Assembly: GCA_002069025.1 (NCBI GenBank) | Contig: MWBK01000106.1 | Coordinates: 1-17,411, forward strand | Direction of reading: 5' to 3' | Source of the DNA: Bacteroidetes bacterium ADurb.Bin302 | GTDB taxonomy: Bacteria > Bacteroidota > Bacteroidia > Bacteroidales > Paludibacteraceae | Length of the DNA stretch: 17,411 nt | Shown here: piece after piece, positions 8,701-14,739 of the stretch | Numbering within the stretch: position 1 is the stretch's first letter | Layout: every line of letters starts with the position of its first letter | Program-made: the position numbers and the translations under genes | Notes under the pieces: model-generated | The model's database searches: none | The model's input: only the letters and a program-made list of their open reading frames with translations | What the model was told of the DNA's origin: nothing

Positions 8701-10820
8701 TAATTTAATGTTAATATTACTGTCATTCCTTTTTTTATTTCTGTACCTGTAGGTATGGATTGTGATGTAACGTGCCCGTATCCATTTAAAAAAACACGTA
8801 CATTTTTGTTCTCTAAAATATAAATAGCATCTGAAGCTGTTAATCCCATTACATCAGGCATTATATTATCATCGGTAGTGATGGGTTTGATTTTTTCTTT
8901 AACAATTGCCTTATCTATTGTCATATCAACATTTGAACTATCTTTGGCCCATATTGGCAGATCTCCACCGCCTAATATAAATGCCTTTTCAGCCAACTCT
9001 TTAAATACTTTCCCACACATGCCTCCGGCAGAAGCGTATCCTTGAGGTTCTCTTATGTAAACAATGCATGAGTACATAGGCTTGTCTGCGGGGAAATATC
9101 CGCAAAATGTTATTTGATGACGTGTACGTCCTTCTGCGTTTTTGTTTGTGCCTTGTAAAAATATTTGAGCTGTACCTGTTTTACCGGCTGTTGTAAAAAG
9201 TTTTGATTGTACAGATTTTGCAGTACCCTTGCTTACAACTCCTTCTAACATGGTTTTTACTTTCCCTAATGTTTCTTTTGAACAAATTGATTCGTTTATA
9301 ACTTCAGGTTCAAATTCTTCAACTACACTACCATTTTGACTTAAACCATATGTAAATTTTGGCTTCATCATTTTACCGTCATTTGCTATTGCATTATACA
9401 GCATCAGTGTATATATGGGTGGAACCAGAACCTCATATCCTATTGACATCCAAGGCAGTGTTGTATTCGACCAAGTTTTGTTATCAGTATCCTTAATAAC
9501 AACTTTTCCATGTCCCGGAAGTTCAAGGTCGATAGGAGAGTCAAACTTAGTGCGGTGTATGCCATCAACAAAACGTTGTGGATTATTTCTGTAATTATTG
9601 TCGATTAGTAATGATACACCTACGTTTGATGATTGATGAAGTACAGTTGGAACACTTATTACACCAAATCCTCCATTCCCGCTATGAAAGTTCCAATCTT
9701 TCATAATTCTGTTTGCGAACTGATGACCGCCATTCTCGGTATTAATCATTGTAGTCGTATCTATAACACCATCTTCCAATGCGACTAATAAAGATAAAGT
9801 TTTAAAAGTAGATCCCGGTTCGATCTGACTTGCAACAGCGATGTTAGTAACTTCACTATATGTACCATTTGGGTTCCTTGTCAAATTTGAAATTGCTTTT
9901 ACAGCTCCTGTTTTTACGTCCATCAAAACAACAGTTCCGCAAGATGCCTGACATTCTGTTAATTCATTTCGTAAAGATTTTTCTGCAGCTTCTTGTAGGT
10001 CAATGTTAATCGTGCTTACAACGTCAATTCCGTTTATTGGATCTTTTAAAATAATATCTGTACGTTTCCCTGCCATTTTGCGAGTTACCTTAAGACCTTC
10101 TGTACCTCGCAAAACACTATCATATTGTAACTCTAAACCATTTTTACCGCCTTTTTCTTCTATACCATAAATATCACCTATTGTTCTTGATGCAAGTGAA
10201 CCGAATGGCTTTACCCTTGTTACGCGTTCTTCAGTAAAAAATCCCCCTTGAATCGAACCCCTATGCAAAATAGGGAATTTTTTAATTTCCATGTAATCCA
10301 AATACGATACTCGTTTTGGATATATTTTGTATTGAGCGCTTTTGTTTTTATATGCTCTGGTCAAATCTCTTTCGTATTCTTTGGCTGTCTTATCTCCAAA
10401 TTTTTTAGCAAGTGCATCTGCTAACTCTTTAACATGTAACTGGAAATAATTTTTTGTATCACCTTTTTTTATTATTCTCAAGGCTTCTACTCGCATATCC
10501 ATGTACAAGTAATAGGTAGGAAGGGAGCTAGCCATCAACCTACCATCGTCAGACAAAATATTACCTCTTTTTGCTTTTATTGTATCAGGTTTAGATATTC
10601 TTTTATCTGCTAACTTACGAAGAGCGTCACCTTCAACATTTTGCAGGTAAATAATGCGTCCAAATACTATCCCGAATAATGCTAAAATAACAACAAATAC
10701 AAAGCCAAATCGAACAAGTATGTCTGTTTTAACATCCTTCTTTCTTGTTAAAACTATTATTGCTAGTACAATAAGACCAACGATAAGCAAAATGAGCGCT
10801 ATGTATATTGCTGTTTCCAC
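8700..10820 (-). CDS. ftsI: FtsI / PBP3-type septal transpeptidase with C-terminal PASTA domain
   Basis: This 706-residue class B penicillin-binding protein crosslinks septal peptidoglycan in partnership with FtsW. After the membrane anchor comes the pedestal domain ([15 protein letters not shown], 85-99). The transpeptidase domain has the active-site Ser337 in GSTFK (336-340), SSN (397-399) and KTGTAQ (547-552). A single PASTA domain covers about 652-706 ([19 protein letters not shown] onward), typical of Bacteroidota FtsI. The start is GTG, overlapping the ftsL TAG as TAGTG, and no in-frame ATG occurs before residue 108. With this start there are two hydrophobic segments, about 4-24 and 37-57, separated by TRKKDVK, whereas most FtsI proteins have one. 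A later TTG at codon 11 would shorten but not remove the first. Confidence 0.96.
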   Translation of the reverse strand: METAIYIALILLIVGLIVLAIIVLTRKKDVKTDILVRFGFVFVVILALFGIVFGRIIYLQNVEGDALRKLADKRISKPDTIKAKRGNILSDDGRLMASSLPTYYLYMDMRVEALRIIKKGDTKNYFQLHVKELADALAKKFGDKTAKEYERDLTRAYKNKSAQYKIYPKRVSYLDYMEIKKFPILHRGSIQGGFFTEERVTRVKPFGSLASRTIGDIYGIEEKGGKNGLELQYDSVLRGTEGLKVTRKMAGKRTDIILKDPINGIDVVSTINIDLQEAAEKSLRNELTECQASCGTVVLMDVKTGAVKAISNLTRNPNGTYSEVTNIAVASQIEPGSTFKTLSLLVALEDGVIDTTTMINTENGGHQFANRIMKDWNFHSGNGGFGVISVPTVLHQSSNVGVSLLIDNNYRNNPQRFVDGIHRTKFDSPIDLELPGHGKVVIKDTDNKTWSNTTLPWMSIGYEVLVPPIYTLMLYNAIANDGKMMKPKFTYGLSQNGSVVEEFEPEVINESICSKETLGKVKTMLEGVVSKGTAKSVQSKLFTTAGKTGTAQIFLQGTNKNAEGRTRHQITFCGYFPADKPMYSCIVYIREPQGYASAGGMCGKVFKELAEKAFILGGGDLPIWAKDSSNVDMTIDKAIVKEKIKPITTDDNIMPDVMGLTASDAIYILENKNVRVFLNGYGHVTSQSIPTGTEIKKGMTVILTLN

Positions 10821-11200
10821 TATTCTTTAATAATTACCTTATAAGGGGGCATTGTAGGCTGTTCAAGTTGTAAACCATGCTTGTCAACCAATTTTTTAAT
10901 TTCTTCCGGTCTACTTATGCTTAATAGTTCAGTTTCAGTAACCATAGAAATGTATTTTTCGCATTCTAATTCTTTGTTCAGTTTGTCAATAAGTGCCAAT
11001 TGCTTTTCGCAAACCATACGGTTGTTCATGTAAATAAAAACAAGTGCGATAATGAGCAGAATTAATTTGGTTTGCTTTAGAAAATAGCTTTTAGTAAAAA
11101 TATTTCCACTAATAACATCTTTGATTGATGTTTCTTTTAAATCCTTAACTTCATCCTTGTTAAGAATTTTGGAAATGATTTTTTTACTGTTATCTGTCAT
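10820..11200 (-). CDS. ftsL: FtsL-like small bitopic division protein
   Basis: This 126-residue protein has a cytoplasmic tail of about 42 residues, one membrane segment (about 44-58, KLILLIIALVFIYM) and a periplasmic heptad-like stretch (KQLALIDKLNKELECEKYIS, 66-85) expected to form a coiled coil. The C-terminus LVDKHGLQLEQPTMPPYKV resembles the end of Bacteroidota FtsL, where the S.PEEI.KL..K.GL pattern is typical. FtsL forms a complex with FtsB/DivIC and FtsQ that activates FtsW-FtsI. Sequence conservation in this family is low, so the call rests on topology and on its place between rsmH and ftsI. ATGA overlap with rsmH upstream and TAGTG overlap with ftsI downstream indicate coupled translation. 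Confidence 0.85.
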   Translation of the reverse strand: MTDNSKKIISKILNKDEVKDLKETSIKDVISGNIFTKSYFLKQTKLILLIIALVFIYMNNRMVCEKQLALIDKLNKELECEKYISMVTETELLSISRPEEIKKLVDKHGLQLEQPTMPPYKVIIKE

Positions 11201-12096
11201 TTTTTCTCTGCTATTCGTAATTTTGCGCTACGTGAGCGCGGGTTTCTAATAATTTCTTCTGTGTCGGGTATTGTTATTTTGCCAATTGTGCAAAAAGGGC
11301 TGATTAGGTTACCATAGAAGTCTTTTTCTTGTTTCCCATCAAAATTGCCGGTCTTCATAAAGTTCTTTACCAATCTGTCTTCGAGCGAGTGATATGTGAT
11401 AATCGAAAGCCTACCTCCTTTTACTAATACTTTTTCAGATGATAATAACATTGTTTTTAGTGCACCCATCTCGTCATTTACTTCAATTCTTAAAGCTTGG
11501 AAGATGCGTGCTAAATCTTTTTTTTCGTCTTTCCCGCAGAATGGCTTTACACAATCAACTAATTCAAATATTTCATTAAATGCTTTTTTCTCACGTTTTT
11601 TGATAATAGCACGAGCAATTTTTCTAGATTGATTTAATTCTCCGTACAAGTAAAATACATTAGCCAAATGTTCTGCATCGTAATGATTGATGATTGTCTC
11701 AGCTGTAAGAAATGCGCGCTGATTCATTCTCATATCTAATTTTCCGTTAAATCTGAATGAGAATCCTCTCTCAGCTTCATCAAAGTCGTGTGAAGATACT
11801 CCAAGATCGGCTAAGATGCCATTTACAGGATATAAGTTGTAGTATCTTACAAAATTGCTTATATAACGAAAATTGCTTTGTGCGAATATGAATCTTGAAT
11901 CGTTCGGTATGTTTGCAATAGTATCCTTATCTTGGTCAAAAGCCAGTAATTTGCCTGACGCATCCATCCTATTTAGTATTTCGCGAGAGTGACCACCTCC
12001 TCCGAATGTTGTGTCTATAAAAACGCCACCCTTTCCGATGTTTAAGCCATCGATACTGGCGTTTAGTAGTACTGGAGTGTGGTATAATTCTGACAT
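11197..12096 (-). CDS. rsmH: RsmH (MraW), 16S rRNA m4C1402 methyltransferase
   Basis: This 299-residue SAM-dependent enzyme N4-methylates C1402 of 16S rRNA in the ribosomal P-site region. It shows HTPVLL (6-11), the SAM-binding DTTFGGGGHS (28-37), FDQDKD (53-58), ADLGVSSHDFD (96-106), the RGFSFRFNGKLDMRM region (110-124), ALRIEVNDEM (201-210), YHSLEDRLVK (235-244) and the C-terminal NPRSRSAKLR (285-294). Length matches the family. It starts 72 bp after mraZ, the widest gap in the operon, and its TGA overlaps the ftsL ATG. Confidence 0.97.
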   Translation of the reverse strand: MSELYHTPVLLNASIDGLNIGKGGVFIDTTFGGGGHSREILNRMDASGKLLAFDQDKDTIANIPNDSRFIFAQSNFRYISNFVRYYNLYPVNGILADLGVSSHDFDEAERGFSFRFNGKLDMRMNQRAFLTAETIINHYDAEHLANVFYLYGELNQSRKIARAIIKKREKKAFNEIFELVDCVKPFCGKDEKKDLARIFQALRIEVNDEMGALKTMLLSSEKVLVKGGRLSIITYHSLEDRLVKNFMKTGNFDGKQEKDFYGNLISPFCTIGKITIPDTEEIIRNPRSRSAKLRIAEKK

Positions 12097-12168
12097 TTTA
12101 TTATATATAAGTTCTATCTATTCAATGCGAATAAATCTAAATTTAACAAACAATAATTTTGTTCGCAG

Positions 12169-12630
12169 TTAATTATTGTTCGAATTGTCGGGCTTTTCCA
12201 TTAATTTTTCAAGCTCGGCAGCAAAAGAATCAGCTGAAATAAAGGTTTCTTCAATCTTGTTTGATGGCCAAATCTCAATACTTGTATCGCAACCTACAAA
12301 ACGAATGTCATTTTTTATTCCGATAGACTCAATATAGCGTTTAGGTATCAGCATACGACCATTATCTTCTAATTCGATACGATTAGCCTCGGCTACAAAC
12401 TGGCGGAATACTTGTTCTTCTTTTCTATTCCAACGACTTAATTTTTGGCGCATAACACCAATAATTTCCTCCCAAACAGCTTCGGGATATAAAACTAAAC
12501 AGTCGTCGAAAATGCCCTTGCGCAGTACAAATACCGAATTTTCATCAACCAGACGTCTGAATTGAGCCGGTACAAAAGCCCTTCCTTTTGCATCAACTTT
12601 AGCTTCGATATTTCCAATAAATGATGGCAT
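12169..12630 (-). CDS. mraZ: MraZ, AbrB-fold DNA-binding regulator of the dcw operon
   Basis: This 153-residue protein has two SpoVT/AbrB-like half-domains. The first carries VDAKGRAFVPAQFR (12-25) and the second IELEDNGRMLIPKRYIE (85-101); both contain the family D..GR pattern. The C-terminus is a charged tail ending in Asn residues. MraZ forms ring-shaped oligomers that bind short direct repeats spaced about one helical turn apart upstream of its own gene, and it usually represses the dcw operon. Here three 10-bp direct repeats lie 33 bp upstream of the ATG, which fits autoregulation. This is the first gene of the operon. Confidence 0.96.
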   Translation of the reverse strand: MPSFIGNIEAKVDAKGRAFVPAQFRRLVDENSVFVLRKGIFDDCLVLYPEAVWEEIIGVMRQKLSRWNRKEEQVFRQFVAEANRIELEDNGRMLIPKRYIESIGIKNDIRFVGCDTSIEIWPSNKIEETFISADSFAAELEKLMEKPDNSNNN

Positions 12631-12650
12631 TTTTATTTTTTAAATTACTT

Positions 12651-12682
12651 GTAAAGATAAGATATTTTACGACATTTTACAA
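12651..12682 (-). promoter_or_regulatory. Probable promoter of the mraZ-dcw operon
   Basis: On the minus strand TATCTTTA (12659 to 12652) matches seven of eight positions of the Bacteroidota -7 box TAnnTTTG. A TTG lies 20 bp upstream (12682 to 12680), near the expected -33 position. Transcription would start around 12645, giving a leader of about 15 bases. The spacer is occupied by the 10-bp repeats described separately. This is a consensus match only. Confidence 0.45.
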
Positions 12683-12693
12683 CTTTTTGCGAC
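12664..12693 (-). promoter_or_regulatory. Three tandem 10-bp repeats, candidate MraZ operator
   Basis: Read on the minus strand these are GTCGCAAAAA, GTTGTAAAAT and GTCGTAAAAT, directly abutting, with consensus GTYGYAAAAW. MraZ of E. coli and of Mollicutes is known to bind direct repeats with 10-bp periodicity, although with different core sequences. Position within the probable promoter fits repression. The assignment to MraZ is inferred from period, placement and the adjacent gene. Confidence 0.6.
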
Positions 12694-12697
12694 ACAA

Positions 12698-12718
12698 TTA
12701 TCCACTAAGTTATCAACA
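12698..12718 (+). promoter_or_regulatory. Two DnaA-box-like 9-mers
   Basis: TTATCCACT (12698-12706) and TTATCAACA (12710-12718) each differ by one base from the DnaA box TTATCCACA. They lie in the same orientation, 12 bp apart start to start, just upstream of the mraZ operator repeats. AT-rich DNA produces such matches by chance, so binding is only possible, not shown. Confidence 0.3.
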
Positions 12719-12838
12719 ATTTTAAGTAAAATTCAAATAGAATTCATTAACGAATAAAACATTATTTACAGAAATATTCATTTATCGTGTAATCCTATAT
12801 ATTTTAGGTGTTTTTCAATATTATTATTAAAAAATTTG

Positions 12839-12846
12839 TACTTTTG
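12839..12846 (+). promoter_or_regulatory. TAnnTTTG promoter box for the lipid acyltransferase pair
   Basis: TACTTTTG is an exact match to the Bacteroidota -7 box. Transcription would start around 12853, leaving a leader of about ten bases before the ATG at 12862. No clear -33 TTG is seen at the expected distance. Its position argues against translation starting at the upstream GTG (12808). Confidence 0.5.
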
Positions 12847-12861
12847 CACTTTAAATGTAGA

Positions 12862-13674
12862 ATGGATATGAATGGTATAGCATTGATAGATGTAGCATCA
12901 ATTTTATCATCTCGAACGGGCAAAAAACCTTCTCGTTTAGTTGTTGCTATACTCAAGCGCTTAATTCATCAAGATTGGATTAACGATGTTTTACTCAAGA
13001 TAGGAACTCGCAAAGATGTTGATTTTATGTGCGCAGTAGTCGAGGCCATGGATATACATTTAGAAGTTAAGGGTTTGGAGAATTTACCGGAACCGGGTAA
13101 TCGAACAATGTTTGTTTGCAATCACCCGTTAGGTGGGGTAGATGTAGTGTCTGTTGTGTCTGTTGTTGGTGTTAAATACCCGGAGGGTTTATTAATTCCT
13201 GCAAATGATTTTCTGTTGCATCTTAAAAATATTAAGGACATGCTTATCCCTGTTAATAAAGTTGGTGGACAGAGCAAAGAATTGTCAGATAGATTGAATG
13301 CAGCATATGCCTCAGATGCGCAATTAATGTTTTTCCCTGCAGGTAGGGTGTCGAGAAAACACAAAGGAATTATTGCTGATGATGAATGGAAAAAGAATTT
13401 TGTATCAAAGTCGGTCGAGTATCATAGACAAGTGTTACCGATTCGTATTGATGCGCAAAATTCGCGTTTGTTTTATTTTGTAGCACGGATACGCAAAATA
13501 ATCGGATTGAAACTTAATATAGAAATGTTGATGCTTCCACGAGAGCTATATAGACAAAGAGGTAAAACCATAAAAATAACTATAGGAAAAGCTGTAGCAT
13601 GGAAAAATCTCGATAGTACAAAATCTCCCAAGGTGTTGGCGCAAGAAATACGAGCCATGGTGTACAACTTATAA
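12862..13674 (+). CDS. glsA: GlsA-like O-acyltransferase (PlsC/LPLAT superfamily), amino-acid lipid synthesis
   Basis: This protein of 270 residues belongs to the lysophospholipid acyltransferase superfamily. The catalytic block is CNHPLGGVD (86-94), with His88 and Asp94. The spacing is HX5D rather than the classical HX4D, which I recall as the form seen in Bacteroidota relatives. FFPAGRVSR (157-165) corresponds to the FPEGTR substrate-binding block. The partner gene 8 bp downstream encodes a GNAT-type N-acyltransferase. The pair matches glsA/glsB, required for glycine lipids in Bacteroides, so the likely job is O-acylation of an N-(3-hydroxyacyl) amino acid using an acyl carrier donor at the inner membrane. 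A GTG at 12808 would add 18 residues. The ATG at 12862 is preferred because a promoter box lies between the two and the extra residues (FFNIIIKKFVLLHF) look like read-through of AT-rich leader DNA. A second ATG follows at 12868. General family is certain; the exact lipid substrate is inferred. Confidence 0.8.
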   Translation: MDMNGIALIDVASILSSRTGKKPSRLVVAILKRLIHQDWINDVLLKIGTRKDVDFMCAVVEAMDIHLEVKGLENLPEPGNRTMFVCNHPLGGVDVVSVVSVVGVKYPEGLLIPANDFLLHLKNIKDMLIPVNKVGGQSKELSDRLNAAYASDAQLMFFPAGRVSRKHKGIIADDEWKKNFVSKSVEYHRQVLPIRIDAQNSRLFYFVARIRKIIGLKLNIEMLMLPRELYRQRGKTIKITIGKAVAWKNLDSTKSPKVLAQEIRAMVYNL

Positions 13675-13682
13675 ATTTGTGT

Positions 13683-14630
13683 ATGGAGGAAATTATACAA
13701 GCTGTAGATAGAAAATTACTAAAATCAGAATTAACACCCGATAAGTTTCTTAGAAAAACTAATAAGGGTGGAAATGAAATATATATTACCACTGCAAAAG
13801 ATTCTCCAAATATAATGCTTGAATTAGCTAGATTGCGTGAGTTGTCTTTTCGCTCTGCAGGTGGAGGCTCCGGTAAATCTCTTGATATGGATGAGTTTGA
13901 TACTATGGAATGTCCATATAAGCAATTATTTGTTTGGGATCCGGATTCAGAAGAAATTATTGGAGGTTATCGCTACATAATGGCTAATGATATAAAATTG
14001 TCAGAGAATGGACAACCTCATTTGGCAACTGCCGAAATGTATTATTTTACCGACAATTTTATTAAAAACTACTTACCGTACATGATCGAATTGGGTCGAT
14101 CTTTTGTACAACCTGATTATCAATCAAGTAAAAAAGGGGCTAAGAGTTTGTTCGCTTTGGATAATATATGGGATGGTTTGGGAGCTCTGTTAGTAAAAAA
14201 TCCCAATCTTAAGTATTTCTTTGGAAAAGTAACCGTATATCAACATTATAATTCTACAGCCAGAGATATGATATTCGGATTTTTGAGAAAATATTTTCCC
14301 GATCACGAAAATCTTGTATACCCGGTTGATCCTTTTGAAATTTCATTTACTCCAAAACAAATTGATAATTTATTTAATGCTCCAACATATAAAGAAAATT
14401 TCCACATACTTAATAGAGAGGTAAGAGCGTTGGGTGTTAATATTCCTCCCCTGGTAAATGCTTATATGGGCTTATCTCCCAATATGAGTTCTTTTGGTTT
14501 TGCTGTATATCACGAATTCGGTGAACTTATTGAATGCTGCATTATGATCCCTATAGATCAAATGTATGAAGAGAAAAAGCAAAGACATATTACAACTTTC
14601 TTAGAAGGACCGGAAAATAAAACGGTTTAA
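13683..14630 (+). CDS. glsB: GlsB-like N-acyltransferase (GNAT / OlsB family)
   Basis: This 315-residue protein resembles the OlsB/hemolysin-like GNAT group (Acetyltransf_5), which transfers 3-hydroxyacyl chains to the amino group of an amino acid. Visible marks are LARLRELSFRSAGGGSGKS (48-66), DMDEFD (68-73), QLFVWD (81-86), GGYRYI (94-99) and the core ELGRSFVQPDYQ (136-147), which matches the E.GRSCV region of this family. In Bacteroides the homologue GlsB makes N-acyl-3-hydroxyacyl glycine (commendamide), which GlsA then O-acylates. An upstream TTG at 13677 is possible, but the ATG at 13683 is more likely and lies 8 bp after the glsA stop, so the two form one transcript. Head-group specificity (glycine, ornithine or serine) cannot be read from the sequence. 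Confidence 0.8.
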   Translation: MEEIIQAVDRKLLKSELTPDKFLRKTNKGGNEIYITTAKDSPNIMLELARLRELSFRSAGGGSGKSLDMDEFDTMECPYKQLFVWDPDSEEIIGGYRYIMANDIKLSENGQPHLATAEMYYFTDNFIKNYLPYMIELGRSFVQPDYQSSKKGAKSLFALDNIWDGLGALLVKNPNLKYFFGKVTVYQHYNSTARDMIFGFLRKYFPDHENLVYPVDPFEISFTPKQIDNLFNAPTYKENFHILNREVRALGVNIPPLVNAYMGLSPNMSSFGFAVYHEFGELIECCIMIPIDQMYEEKKQRHITTFLEGPENKTV

Positions 14631-14654
14631 TTGCAATATTGTACTGATTTTTTA

Positions 14655-14691
14655 CGTTACAGAGGTATAATTACTGTGTTTTTATGTAACG
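14655..14691. promoter_or_regulatory. 7-bp inverted repeat upstream of the exported repeat protein
   Basis: CGTTACA (14655-14661) and TGTAACG (14685-14691) are perfect inverted arms, 30 bp centre to centre, between the glsB-like stop and the TACATTTG box. The arrangement could be an operator for a dimeric regulator. As a terminator it is weak, since the loop would be 23 bases and no U-run follows. The role is unknown. Confidence 0.3.
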
Positions 14692-14707
14692 ATTGCATAA
14701 AAATGAT

Positions 14708-14715
14708 TACATTTG
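14708..14715 (+). promoter_or_regulatory. TAnnTTTG promoter box for the exported repeat protein
   Basis: TACATTTG is an exact -7 consensus match 24 bp before the ATG, giving a predicted leader of under 20 bases. A TTG at 14693-14695 is too close to serve as the -33 element, and no better one is obvious. This box suggests the gene is transcribed separately from the acyltransferase pair. Confidence 0.45.
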
Positions 14716-14739
14716 TATTATAAACCTTAATCCTTTATT

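Noticed and set aside
13122..13792. Three minus-strand open frames opposite the acyltransferase pair
   Set aside because: They are antisense to conserved acyltransferase genes, overlap each other and have no family motifs.
14631..14660. Rho-independent terminator after the GlsB-like gene
   Set aside because: TTGCAATATTG followed by a T-run was considered, but the stem is only four base pairs with no loop, too weak to call.
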